Below, in pieces: positions 48,936 to 61,055 of a DNA stretch of 64,000 nucleotides. Numbering within the stretch: position 1 is the first letter of the stretch; each line of letters starts with the position of its first letter. Under the pieces are notes generated by a model. It saw nothing but the letters and a program-made list of their open reading frames with translations, was not told where the DNA came from and did not search any database. The translations under genes and the position numbers were made by a program. Source of the stretch: Cylicocyclus nassatus (lineage: Eukaryota > Nematoda > Chromadorea > Rhabditida > Strongylidae); NCBI GenBank assembly GCA_958299035.1, contig CATQJL010000001.1, forward strand, positions 31,669,554-31,733,553, written 5' to 3'.

Positions 48936-49569
48936 TACATGATTGTTCAGAAAAAGTGGCGTAGCATAGTAACGCAAGCTTCTGCCCTCAATGTCTGCCT
49001 GCAATTGAGGCAGAGGTGTGCCTTTTGTTTCTGCTTTTTTTCATCTTTTATAATTTTCTATTCTAGGTTGCGACAACAGCTGTGCGGATGCATTGCTGTT
49101 GTATGTTGTCGCTGTTGACCTGCAAAAGCGCAGATCGTCAGTTCGTACGAACATTGTGCTTCTGCCCAACCGTTCTATCAAAGGATCAACTGTATGGCTC
49201 GCGATCCTCGCGGCCGAATGGGACCCAAAAGCACTGCTCGTGATCTTCAGACCCTGGAACCAATGCCAGAAATCAATAATTAATTGTGCTCCCGCACAAT
49301 TGCAACCTATTTAGGTCATTCAGTAGAGTCCCCCTTTTCCCTTTTTCGTCTACAAGGGAAAGTTTTGCGTTTGTATCTCACGCATTTATTGTATTTGTGG
49401 TAGGTTCTGCAGAAGTGTTATATGTCAGTTTCAGTGTTTGTCAGTGTTTCAAATAAGATTCATGTGAACTATATTAGGGTTGTTAAACAGCTTTGGATTC
49501 TGAAGTTCAGTCATTCCATAGCATTCTATGTTGCGAAATACATAGCTATTGGGCACACATACTATAACT

Positions 49570-50057
49570 GCTATTATCTTGAGTCACTCATGATTCAGAT
49601 CCATTTTGGATATGAGCGCGTAATCTCCTGTCTGTGGGAGCACGTGACCGCGATCCACAAAACGGCTTCTAACTACGTAATCAGAGTTCCCTCAGCGTTC
49701 GGTAGCGTCAAATTGCACCAATTGCTTTACAGGGACAACAGCACAAGTTACATTGCTTCTCGGGATAGTGAGTTTTTCTTATAGAATTTTCGTCCTTTTT
49801 ATGTTCCATTTCCTCACTCTCAACAAGAGTTCACCACTCCACTGTTGCAAGCTTCCATTTTTCTTCCATGTTTTTCTCCCCAAGTTCTCTTCAATCACGC
49901 GCGCATTCAGAGCATCTAGGTAGCATAGCACTGCTTGCAAACTTTCGCAAATAAACATTACTCATTTGAATATGACTTCTTTTGATTTTTCAGAGGGAAT
50001 TCGTACGGGAACGTACGAGCCTCAGGTCTACACGAACTTCATTACAGCCATCTCACA
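49570..50057 (+). CDS. Possible upstream exons inside the Harbinger element, unrecognised
   Basis: An open frame ending near 49,766 (EHVTAIHKTASNYVIRVPSA ... STSYIASRD) has a good donor (ATA|GTGAGT). It joins in phase to a short exon at 49,993-50,057 (TTTTCAG acceptor, TYEPQVYTNFITAISQ, CAG|GTAATT donor). It could be the 5' part of the Myb-like gene or another captured gene. I do not recognise it. Confidence 0.35.
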
Positions 50058-50595
50058 GGTAATTACTATTTCCCTTTTTCTAACGTATCAAGATGTTTTT
50101 CATTTCTAGGCTGTGTTTTCGATCACAGTTTCACTTCGCCTTGAAGGCTTTCACTTCACTATTGCAATATACTCTCCTCTCAACTCCGCAGAGAAGGCTA
50201 GTAATCATATTTCGCCGTTGCCACTCTCTAAAACCTAATATTTTCCGTTTTTTGTAAATACTGTTCTGATTCAAAATTGTGCAAAAAATGATTATTCTGA
50301 ACCAGTAATCACTTGTGTTCCCGTTTTTTTTATGGTTTATCAAAAATCATCGACTGCTGCTGTCATTTCCCGATTTTCAAGCTTGCGCACCCTTAGAATG
50401 AACATGCTAGCATGTTTAGACCCGAATTATCAATAATCGTGTCAATCCCGTTCCCTTTACAAGAGGTCGGTAAGTCTTACTCGCCATCACATGTAGCTGT
50501 ATACTTATTTATATCTTTGCGCAGACATAAAAGGCTTATACTACACCGTTGAGAGTCTAAGGCCCGCATCACCCGAAAAGAAGCTTATCACCAGT

Positions 50596-51923
50596 ATGGA
50601 CGATAAGAACAAAGGCCGTTCGTATACCGACGTCATTGTCGTCGAGACATTGAAAAGAAAAAATATTCTGCTCGAGTTAAACGACTCGAGAAACCCCGTA
50701 GCCAACAAAAAAAAAGAGAAAGGCCTGGAAGGAAGTGCGGGACATCGTTCTGGTACAATGCAAGAAATTGATGACGGTCGAGCAGGTAAAAAAAAGTCCG
50801 GAGAAATCGCAAAGCACACGTCAGGGATGTCCTACTTAGGGAACGCAGGTATTGAAATAGCTCAATGGTATACCCGAATTAAATGCATGTCTTTCCTTAG
50901 ATACCGACAGGGAACAGGCGGAGGTCTTGACCTCCCACTGGAGCAGGCCATTGCAAACGCGTCAGCGTCTTTCACTGAAGCTGACATGCTCATAGCCCAG
51001 TCTCTAGGCAAGAAGGCAGTAATGTCAGGAGTAGGAAGAATGGAATCGTTTGTTGATAAGGTAGATTGATCTAAACTTGCAATGTTTATTTCACACCACT
51101 GATGTTACAGGGTGCCGATAGCGATTCAGATTCGACACTGGGAGGGAATAGACGGAGGAGGAGGGCTGGTGGGCGGGCAAACTTAAACGATTCAGAAGAA
51201 GACGGTGGGCGGGAGAGGAGGGAAACAGCAGTACGTAATGAGTGCACTTCATTTCATAACATGTGTCGATGCCACCTACAAACCCATAAACTTTCACTTT
51301 TCAGGAAAATGCGCGATTCGAAGGGGATAGCGATTCGTCTCAATCTACATTGAGAGGGATAGCAAAATGGAGGGAGAGGAGGACGGCCAGCGTTTCGGAT
51401 TCGACTGTGGACTCCATCAAAGTTGCTAGCTCCCAACCTTTGATAGGCAAAGACGAACTGAAGCGCATCCAGCAAAGACGAGTAATCAAACAGCTTCAGG
51501 ATGTATGCAATTGCAATTTCAGTATCAACTCTATTCGGATTCTCTCTATTTCAGTTCAACTCGTACTCCTCTTCTAGCGATCGCGTGAAGAGGCGCCGCA
51601 CATCCGCCAAGGCGGTGAATGAGTTGCAGCTCACAGTTCTCAAGATAAGTTGTTCGCTCTGTTTTCCCTCTTACAACTCACCTTTTTTTAAGGAACAACA
51701 AGCAATGCTTACAAAGAAGTCCATGGCTCTCGACATCTACATCGACGTGCTACGACTGCAGCAACACTTCTTCGAGTCACTCATCAACGACCGCCAGAAT
51801 CCAACGACACAGCTCCACCTTCAGCCACAAGAGCACTCCACACCACCCAGATTCCTGCCCGCCGAGGGTGATGCTAACTTGGCGAGGTCGCAAACCTCGA
51901 CCTATTCCATTAGGCAATTATGA
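50596..51923 (+). pseudogene. Harbinger Myb/SANT-like DNA-binding protein, two frameshifts
   Basis: This is the second protein of PIF/Harbinger elements, which binds element ends and brings in the transposase. Exons: 50,596-50,848; 50,901-51,060; 51,111-51,230; 51,305-51,502; 51,553-51,923 (stop TGA). Reading the expected SANT-like domain needs a frame change at two A runs: 9 A at 50,707-50,715 leads into KAWKEVRDIVLVQCKKLMTV, and 8 A at 50,788-50,795 leads into HVRDVLLRER. After that come YRQGTGGG (a motif typical of these proteins), an acidic/serine stretch with RRRR, and a C-terminal coiled coil (MLTKKSMALDIYIDVLRLQQ). Exon 5 stays open through a possible retained 48-nt intron (51,643-51,690) with an AT donor. 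Further 5' exons may exist. The two A-run shifts could be real or sequencing errors. Confidence 0.72.
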
Positions 51924-52247
51924 ATTTTTTTTTTGCTTTTTTGTTGCTGTTGCTCAGCCCAAAGTTATATTTAACATGATCTCGTCATTTGATACCTTTC
52001 AAAGTGCCCTTTGTACGAATTTATTGAGGTGTTTTTGTTGTGTTTCTGAGATTTTCTAATAAAATCTCACAGCAAGAATCCAATGAACACACTGGCTGGC
52101 TTCGAAAGAAGCAACTCATTAGAATTCTAAGCAGGCTCTGAGAATTTCTCTTTTAACTCAAAGACAATCCCACAAACTCGTGTCACAGAGTGTAAGGGTG
52201 GTTCGTAAGCTTTATAGTAGCCTGAGGCGAAATAGCGCCCCTTAATG

Positions 52248-52472
52248 TGTGTTATACAGAACACATTAGCTGTAGAGCTTTATGAACAGTCGACTAGCAC
52301 ACGTCGGTGCTGTGGTAGAATGCTAACGATAACAGGCGGAGCAAAGTAACTTGGCATGCATCTGGGCAATCAACACACTCGTATCACAGCAGGTCATGCT
52401 TACGGCATGGCCTTTACGGCAATCTGGCATAAGAGTTAGGCTACAAAGAGAGGTGCCGAATATATCGGCACA
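52248..52472 (-). mobile_element. LTR-like repeat 3 (inverted)
   Basis: 225 bp on the minus strand from TGTGCCGATATATTCGGCAC to TATAACACA, followed by the leader GGGGCGCTATTTCGCCTCAG. It is in opposite orientation to repeats 1 and 2 and has no partner, so it is a solo or truncated element. Confidence 0.68.
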
Positions 52473-52559
52473 CAGAGGTAGCACTGCACTTATACTTAAT
52501 TGAATTTATGACGAAAGGGCCAACACGGAACCAGCTCAGATCTGGCACGAAGGTGCCAC

Positions 52560-52930
52560 AGCGCGCACATTATTTCGAGTATGCCGAACGAGCCAAGGGA
52601 TAGCTGGCACGGAGCTGCTACGAAGCTGGCACGGAACTGGCACGGATCGCATACCATTTCGAGTATGCCGAACGAGCCGAGGGATAGCTGGTACGGAGCT
52701 GGCACGGAACTGGCACGGCTCGCATACCGTTTCTACTATGCGGAGGAGTCGAGGAGAGCTGGCACGAGGCTGGCACAGAAATGGAACGGCTCGCATACCA
52801 TTTCTACTATGCGGAGGAGTCGAGGGAAGCTGGCACGAAGCTGGCACGGAACTGGAACGGCTCGCATACCATTTCTACTATGCGGAGGAGTCGAGGGAGA
52901 GCTGGCACGAAGCTGGCACGGGCTGCCATC
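52560..52930. repeat. 71-73 bp minisatellite
   Basis: About five tandem units anchored on CGCATACCATTTC. Anchor positions are 52,648; 52,721; 52,792; 52,863, plus a diverged one near 52,568. Each unit carries short AGCTGGCACG sub-repeats. ORFs across it on both strands are products of the repeat. It lies between LTR-like repeat 3 and the transposase gene. Confidence 0.88.
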
Positions 52931-53160
52931 TTATGTACAATATAGTATAACAAAACGCTTTAATCTAACGGTAACAAGCGTCTAACAAACTCAAAAATGT
53001 AAGAAACACAGTACGAAACGCGGGTTAGCAAAAGGACTAATAAATTACTACATACAACTGACTAGATAACCACGAATGTCAGCGCAACCTTCTGGCGGAT
53101 GGTCGCATATAGCTAGTCTGCGCCCGAGTCTCCTCGGGCGCAGACATCGCATGGCGATCA

Positions 53161-54345
53161 TTATATTATGAAGGACTGCGCATGCGATGATGATCTTAGC
53201 AGCGCTCTTGGAGCCGCGCGGATCCTATCCTTCAAAATTGCGAACTTCCGCTTCCATATGCCGAATGTGCACTCGACGATGACACGCATCTTCGAGTGCC
53301 ATCGGTTGTAGGAGACTTCTTGCCTAGTAGCCGGATTTCTAATGGGTGTAATGACGTCATTCCCATTAGCGAATCCAGAGTCTCCGATGAAGTTGTAGCC
53401 ATGCGGAAGTGCGCCTTCTTCGTAGGCATACTTCACTTGCGAAGCGGAATAAACGCTGGCATCATGTACAGACCCCGGAAAGTTCGCATTCATGTAGACA
53501 AACAGTCCGTGGGCATCTACAGCAGCCAGCACAATCAGGGCTGTGAAGCCCTTGCGGCAGTAATACTGCCAGCCGGAATGTGCAGGCTTCTGTATTCGCA
53601 CGCAGCTGCCGTCGATGGCGCCGATGGTGCTCGGAAACGCTCCTGTCCGGGCGAAGGCGGCGGCGCTCGATCGACAGTACTCCTCGTCCCCTAATCGGCA
53701 GCGGATGAAGTGCGGCACAATTAGGGGGTTGTTCAGGGCGTGTACGACGTCTCGCACCGCGTTGTAGACCGCCTTCTGGCTGACACCAATGGTGTCAGCC
53801 AGAATTTTCTGGTGCGCATCCGTAGATAGATATCGCAGGGCGATCACTACCTGAAAAAAAGAGATTACAATTGGAATAAGTGAGCCTAAGCACAATGTTC
53901 TGCGCCACAAAGAGAGGGTAAAGTTTTTTAGCTTCCCTGCAAACGATTGCACTGGGCCGGAATTGAACCCTCTACGATCCCTTTGTTAGCCCCGCACACA
54001 GGCACTGCGCCACTCAAGGCACAAACAGAGGATGCTTCGGGAGTTATATCGCTTTCGAAGCACTTCCGCAAAACGCACATGGTTTTTGAGGATTAAAGCA
54101 TATTAACGATAATAATTGTGTTATAATCGTACCATGTTCTCCAAATCGACGGACCAGTTTGGAGTTTGGCGGTCTCCCATAAGCGGTGCGATCAGTCGGC
54201 AGATCTTCTTGATGTGCTTCTCCTCCATCCGGAACTTCCGCGCTAACAGTCGCTGATTTTGATGAAACAGCCGGAGAGGATGAAGCCGCCTGTACTGAAC
54301 GTTCGCGCTCCTTCTCGTCGTGCCAGCGGAAATGCAAGCATATCC
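53161..54345 (-). pseudogene. PIF/Harbinger DDE transposase, frameshifted at C terminus
   Basis: Nuclease of the HARBI1/DDE_Tnp_4 type that cuts and pastes the element. Exon 54,133-54,345 encodes RLFHQNQRLLARKFRMEEKH and ends ...LENM. A 282-bp intron (54,132-53,851) follows, then exon 53,850-53,161. The catalytic acids are present: Asp in IGAIDGSC (53,611-53,613), Asp in GDSGF (53,380-53,382) and Glu in VIVECTFG (53,272-53,274), plus the NFPGSVHDASVY block. Near 53,201-53,209 a one-base loss shifts the frame. The family signature IIIACAVLHNI is found in the next frame, which runs on to a stop at 53,048-53,050, so the current ORF stops early at 53,161. The upstream start exon was not identified. 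The intron contains a tRNA-like sequence. Confidence 0.88.
53951..54025 (-). other. tRNA-like sequence within the transposase intron
   Basis: On the minus strand GTGGCGCAGTGCCTGTG and GGTTCAATTCC resemble Pol III A and B boxes at tRNA spacing. The T-arm and acceptor do not pair well, so a SINE or tRNA relic is more likely than a gene. Confidence 0.4.
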
Positions 54346-54726
54346 CTGAAACATAGCATAGAAACTTTCTTTAAGCAGGCATTACATTCGACAAAAACAC
54401 TTGCAATCAAAACAACAACACGCGCGCAGACCGAAAACAATTCCCCATGCGTTTTTCATCGATTGGTGCAACTCTTCATGCGAGAACCGCACAGTTGTGC
54501 ATTCCTGTCTTCCGAACGCCATGCTCCAACTAAGCATCTATGGCGCAATGGCTGTGCTCGCTGTTCATGATCAGCGCTAAGCGCACGATCGGCGGCGAGT
54601 GGCAGCGCTAGTTTTGCAGCGACCAGGCCACGGTCGCGAGGTAGTGATCAGCACGTACTTCAGTCGGACATGTCACGACCTCGCTTTCTTTACGTTGCGA
54701 CAAATTTGAGGGGATTACTACGGGCC

Positions 54727-57700
54727 AATAAGTCTACTCTTGATTTCCGCCGACTGGGGTGTGGAGCGGGGAAAACCGCCTATCGAAAAGAAAAACCAAA
54801 TGGGCGGATCTGGCCTGGCCGGCTCTTAGCTAGGCATCTGCCCAACTCCTTCTCAGGTGGGAAGCCTTATCAGAGTATACTTTCTATGCATTGCAGTTCA
54901 ATAACCAGTGTATCCGCCCCAAGTTGAGTCAACGGGTGATTATACTCTCCTAGGAATGACGATTTAAAATAAGGAAAGATTTGGCGGTTTTAACTCATCC
55001 CAGGAGAGCTTAAAGGCAGCGTCCTACCAAACCAGGGGGGGGGGGGGTACCTGGCTCTCGTAGAAGTGTAATAGCAGTCCCCCTAACTAAGCGACGACAG
55101 AGATTTGCAGCGAGAAAGGAGGTCTACGAAGTTTACAAATCACCCCCTCAAAATGCCTGGATCTTACTAGGCTCGGACGAGTACGAGATGTATTCAAGGT
55201 AGAAACGCAGAGTCGTTGCGGGACCTTGCGCTTATGACTGTGTGCGCTATGCGTGCTCTGGCCTTGCAGTTCGAAATCGATGTGTGGGCGGCGTCCGGTC
55301 CTACCGTAAGATCCGGGCCACTTTCGGAGCAAATTTCAGTCGTCTGTTCGGTAGGGGATCTCCTTTAATCGCCACAAAAACCGGCACCCATTTTTTGCCG
55401 GGACGCTACCGTTACTATCGGTCATACTTTACGCGATTTATCGCTGCGCGATGCCATCGCGAGCAGTTTTTTGACGGGCATATCTCTAGTGTCGCCACGA
55501 CATCGCCGAAACTGAGGAAAAGTTGCCTTTCTCTCTCTAAAAAGATTTTGCAAGTCTCCCTTCAATTCCCTTCAATTTCAACTGTTGCAATATGCAAATA
55601 GCACACATGCAATTCTGCTGCTCACTTGTTTCCACTCACCACTCTGTATTGCTTATCCACTTTTTCACTTATCTACTTCTTTCTCTGTCTTTTCGACTTA
55701 TCCTTTTTGACTCTGGATTTACGGAAGCGTTACTAAATTGTCTTGAAATAGACCTAATTGTTTCTTCTTCTTATTTTCTTGTATTTTTTGCTTTCCTTTT
55801 CCCCTATTCAGAATTTCCTAACTATCTGAGAGTTTTTGTTTGTGTGTCACTCTTTCACTTTTTACTTCACCGTCTGTTGCTAGTATACTACTTTACTTCA
55901 CGATTGCTGCTACTGTTGGCTTGCATCTCTGACTGCGGTACGTATTGCTAATGTGTCGACAACTTGCAACAACTTGTTGCCAGCATGCAGTAGCATGTTG
56001 GCGGCAATGTGTGCCATCCTTGAGCAACATATTATTGCACGTTGCAACATAACCGTACGTGCCTCAGTCAGAGATGCAAACCAAGGCTAGCAGCAACCGT
56101 GAAATGGACGATGCTGTGGTGGACCCGCCTATGAGCAGAAGCGTCGTGAGATTAGTGTGTGAAAAGGAATGAGATGAAAGATTTTAGACGAATTGAAAAA
56201 CTCGATAATGTTCTGAGTTCATTCGGGTGTGACATGTGTGAGTTTGTGAAAGGTACGCCCGGGATGAGCGACATCCGATGAGTCCCAAAGCGATTGGACG
56301 CCGAGGCATTCGATGCCCCAGCGATGAGAATCGCTACGATGGAGTCGCCGAAGGTATGCCCGATGCTTTTGAAGGCAGCGTGGCAGATCTGAACCGCGAA
56401 GATTTCACGTGAAAAATAATTTTGGGGCCCCAAAAACACTGCTCAAGCGGCAGCGCAAATGAATTACTCACGGCACGAAATTGGGGTCCAGCTTGGAGGC
56501 GAATATCTCAGCCGTGAATATCTCTGTCATCATTGGTGCTCTCGGTTGGACAGTGTCTTAGCTAGAGCCTCAAAATTGCCATCCACATGAGATCCCCGTA
56601 GATCCAGACGCTACGTTCAAGATGTGAATAACTACGGATGTACAAATTCTAAGGGGAAGCAATATCAGTTTATTTGTTTATTGCTAGGGAAGATCTCGTG
56701 CAAGTATTATGTTGGTGCAAAATTATGTTTCGTTTTCTCAGGTTTATCTTCCGAACAACTTTTTCCCATCAAACTTCCTTTTCCGGTATAGACTCTGCAC
56801 GTCATGCAAAAACTTTTTCTATTACTTACCAAAGATGGTAAAATTAAGTTTCTATCTCGTCTGTGAGAATTTCACCAGCGTTTTGCATAGCCTCGCTCAC
56901 AATCGAGATTTTATTTCACTTTCTTGGCTACATTCAGGTGCGAATGAACGAATCCTTTTGTAAACGTAGTTACTGTATGGGTTGAATACTGTTTACCTAA
57001 TGCATATTCAAATAAATTTTTCGAACATATCTTGACTGAGGAATCGACGCCCCAGTATAGTTACTCGTTGCCTGGCATTCTATGGGTTAGAAGTTTTTCC
57101 TGGTCAAGGCAATCGCCAAAGCTTCTCTCATTTCTTTCTACAAACTCTGCAGAGAAACTTAGCTATTCAGTACATGCAGAATTCCTCATTTCCATAGTTT
57201 GGGACTTTCTGGCATACCACATAGGTCCAAAAAGTGAACAGTTTTGGATTTCTATCTTTATTTTTGCGGGACTCCTTCGAAGGCCTTTTTTATACCGTAT
57301 CTTACTGGCTTGCATCTACAAAACAATCTGATTAGCAACCATAGGGACAAAACTTGAAGGGAGTTGTAGACTCTCAAAGACGAGATTTTCGGAGGCAAAA
57401 CTTTCGGTTTTTTGACGCACGGTTTTCTTCCCATTTGCGTATCAGTGCAAAGAGGCGCGCTAAGTTATGGAAGGTTTACTGCTTTTGATGGTCTTGATTG
57501 CCTTCAAAAATATGAAGACTGGACAAAGTTGCAGCCTGTTCAAAATGAACTTTGCAAAACGACATTGTTTTTGTACCAGTCTAATAGAACAAACTACAAA
57601 TTTTTGACTCAAAAGAGCTTTTATGCGCAATTGAAGGAGCTGGCTCGACAGACTAAGCTCGACTCACAGTCTCTTTCAAAAAAGATTAGTCACAGCGGTA

Positions 57701-60700
57701 TGTAGACAAATTTCTTAGGATGTCACCTGTTCCAAATAGGTAGAACAGCGCTACTGCACCATCTTTAGAGATGCTTAGAGAATTACTGTTATAAACAGTG
57801 GGTGTTATCTGCTCTTCCTAGATACTCCTACCATAATCTATAGTACTAAACCTGTAAGTACTTATTTTCTTCTCAAAAAGGTTGACAGGAGCACTAGAAG
57901 GTGGCGTCGAAAGGTACTGACGAGCAGTATTCGTTGTGAGACCCGCAAGCTCATGAGTAGAGGGACGAAAACCTCAACTAGGCACCGCCTCCGCGGGCTG
58001 CTGGTCCTTCCGTCCTACGTTGCGCATCGTGTTAGGACCAGTAGTCCGCGGAGGCTGTGCCTAATTGAGGTGTTCGCTCCTCCACTCAAGCTCATGCGTA
58101 CACGAAAGGCATGCCCGAAGAATGTTTACGCATACCTAGCTCAAAGTGATTTCATGGAGCTTTCTTCTTAGGCATTGCATGTGGGTGGAACTTGCTCTCT
58201 CCTTCCACTGCCTGTGCTTCTCTTTCCATGTCGTTCGTAAGCTCTATGATGGAGGAAATAAATCCATTTTGAGCGCTTTTCACGAGTTCAGGTATCTTAA
58301 AGGCCGAAACAGATTTTAAACTTAAACTATCGAGATATAGAGTGCTAGGTCTTTCATTAAGACCATAAGGTCTTGACAATCGCATCTCATTATGAAATTT
58401 GCGCCCTACATGAACTTTTCCTTACTTTACAATTCTTTGGTCTATCAATGACATGATTTTTGTCGATGTGACAATTGTGCAACACTTTGACGCAGACCAT
58501 CCAACTAAGGTGTTACTCATGCCTAGAAGCAGCGATTAGGTGATTGGGCCTCAAAGCCAAAGGGGAACGTACATTGTACAAGAAGCTTACTTATGCCGCT
58601 CATATTTTTGCCACATTTTTTTGTAACGGTGGAATCTCTCTACCAACATTTCCCTCCTCATTCTTTACAATGAAAACTGAGAAATTCTATTAGACTATTT
58701 TCAGTAATGCACCGTATTTATGTGGAACTAAGAAAGCTAGTCTATACTCATGAGTTCCTTGAAAAAAGTCTGCTTTTCATCCTAACTATGTGTACCACTT
58801 CTGATGGCAAAGACTAGAATAACTTCCGTAGTTTTTCATCTCATTAGTTATCATCGCAGTCGTACTACTGGGTAAGTCAACACGCGCGAGGTTTTTTTTA
58901 ATTCCAATTGCTCCATCCTATTCCTCCCCCTTTTTTGGTTGTGGTTTCACGTAGATCTCACGGACAAGTAGTATCACTGTAGAATTCATTTTGTTAAATG
59001 CAAACTGTCGCTCAATTGCTTTACGAAATGAAGTGGTCAACGTGGTGACCATTTTTGATCCCTTCCACTGCGAGTTTCATGATTTTATCGTTATAGTAAG
59101 ATTTGTAGGCAGAATCTTGAACAGCCAGAATTCCACCACTCAGGCGTTTTTTTTTTGAGTTTTTATCTTTCCTACCTTCACTCAATCCTCTTATGTGTGT
59201 GTGCAAAAAAGGACATTTGTTTACTTGAGGACTATGTAGTGTGAAAATCTTGAGGTTACATATGATCTGAGGCCCTTACTTGAAGAATGGAGTTTCGCTC
59301 ATTGTGCGACTTGACCAGAGCGATTAGACGAATGGAATAGTAATCGAGGCAGGGTCGAAATGCAGTACTATGGGCCAATAAGCAGGTACCTGGGAATTTT
59401 ACAATGTTTCATTGTTACATTCGTAGGCAACTTGTCGTTCAGATAGTGGAAAATAATCAAGCGATTATTTTTGAGGCAGCGACTATTGCTGAAGAATTTG
59501 CTGAGGCTTTCGAAGGTAATTTCGTTTACTTGTTTGGTCTGTATATCTATGCAAATACAGGGAGCGGTTTTCGAGGGATGTCTATCGTCTATCATCTTGA
59601 ACAGAACTCTGTGTGCTGGGAGTCTTTAAAGCAATTTCACATTAATGAAGGATGTTAGGACCTACGCCACAAATCTAGTTTCACAGTCGTTAGGGTACCC
59701 TCGTATCCGGTGACTTCAAAGGCTATGTGACACATTCAAGCAGAGCCGAGGTGGCTCTGCGGAAGCGCAAAAAAAAGAAGTCCCTCCTGTCTTTCTCTAA
59801 ATTTTATAAAGTCCTCTTTGACCCTCAAAAGAACGAAACATCGACTAAAAAACGCAATATTTTCGGCTACAAAAAACGATATAACCCTCGCATTTTGTCC
59901 CAAAAACGATACCCAGTTTGCTTACATCCACCTGTGCCGCGCCCTGCATTCAAGAGAGAGAGAGGTATGAGCTAGTAGTGTGTACACAATTTTGGGAAAC
60001 TGTGTTTGAAAAAAGCAGCTTAGATTTCTGCTACCAAAAAAATATTTCTAAGCTGTTCTTCGATGTTCTGCGGCTTAGGGCAGAATTCGAAAAAAAAACC
60101 TGAAAAAACTGAACGCATCGCTATTGTCGCAGCCATCTTTGCCAATTTTAGGTCGGGAGCTAGAGCTTGTGATACTGTACTCGATTTTGAAAAATAAACT
60201 TGCCGAAGCTATAACAGCGCTCGTTGCATTTGAGGTTGTTTTGCCTACGTATATTTTTTTTTCAAGGCAAAGTCACAGAACGGAAATTTTTAGGGAAGCA
60301 ATCTAAGGGCGTATGGCATAGAAAACCATCGTGACTTTACCTCGCCGGCTACGGTAGGTGGCTAAATTATACAGATTCTTTGATATATTAGGTTGATGCA
60401 CAATTCGTGCACCAAACTAAAATAAAATTATTTTGAAAATGCTTAATCAAACTAATCAACTTATACGATATGCTCTTTGTTATGTGTGTCAAAAGTCGTA
60501 TTTCATAATACGACTATTTTATAGTACGACTACGAATATTTCAAAAAACCAGTATGGAACAAGATCGATAAGTCGATTCAAAAATGAAATTCGTAATATT
60601 TGCAGAGACATCAACCACTACCGTCTACCACTATCAAATTCTCTTAGTTGAAAGGGGCATGTCATAAAAAATTAGACTAAAAATAAATTTGAATTTTGGT

Positions 60701-61055
60701 AGACGTTTCAGCAACGTTAACCAAAATTCGAAAAACCAATTTCTGGGTATCTCACTTATTCACCTTGTATAGTTGCCATACGTTCTCAAGGAATTTTGCC
60801 TGAACACCTTCAGAAAGTGCTGCTTTCTCTACAATGGATCAGACCAGAAAATTTCATTGAAGCAAGAGGAATCAACAAAATAGCAAACATTCTGGTGCAA
60901 GAATTATGCATCAACCTAATAATTCAAGTTTGAAAAGTCAAATTTACACTCCGTGTCATCTCGTTCGTCCTATTCTCAATAAGCTCAGTCGTCTAAACAA
61001 AGTTCATTCGTTGTGGCCAGAATTTTTACCACTCTCATAGCACATGCTGAAATGG
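54727..61055 (+). repeat. Long direct repeat, copy 2, right part
   Basis: Counterpart of copy 1 positions 12,610-19,055. It resumes at the AAT target duplication immediately after the Harbinger-type element. It lacks the 331-bp mariner MITE found in copy 1 near 17,946 and carries its own hairpin insertion at 57,926-58,140. Near 61,055 the two copies stop aligning. Confidence 0.9.
57926..58140. mobile_element. Hairpin insertion specific to copy 2
   Basis: Copy 1 (near 15,862) has no counterpart. The insert contains inverted arms at about 57,950-58,008 and 58,034-58,094. The core arm CTCAACTAGGCACCGCCTCC pairs with its inverse with few mismatches. It is probably a small fold-back element. The exact ends and target duplication are not clear. 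Confidence 0.6.

Larger units (their letters stand above)
42527..54726. mobile_element. 12.2-kb PIF/Harbinger-type DNA transposon with captured DNA
   Basis: The left end is GGCCCGTAATACCCCC and the right end (inverse) GGCCCGTAGTAATCCCC. It is flanked by AAT on both sides, while the homologous site in copy 1 (12,610-12,622, GACTTAATAAGTC) is intact with one AAT. The element is therefore exactly 12,200 bp. It contains a DDE transposase gene (minus, 53,161-54,345) and a Myb/SANT-like gene (plus, 50,596-51,923), the standard Harbinger pair. In between and to the left it holds a polymerase epsilon gene fragment, a nested TIR element, LTR-element pieces and a minisatellite. Harbingers are usually a few kb, so this is unusually large. 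Both genes are frameshifted, so movement now would need a helper. Confidence 0.88.

Noticed and set aside
52581..52985. 134-codon ORF and overlapping minus-strand ORFs
   Set aside because: The frame follows the 71-73 bp minisatellite on both strands, with no protein family recognised.
53951..54025. Functional tRNA gene
   Set aside because: Box-like motifs are present, but the acceptor and T-arm do not pair.
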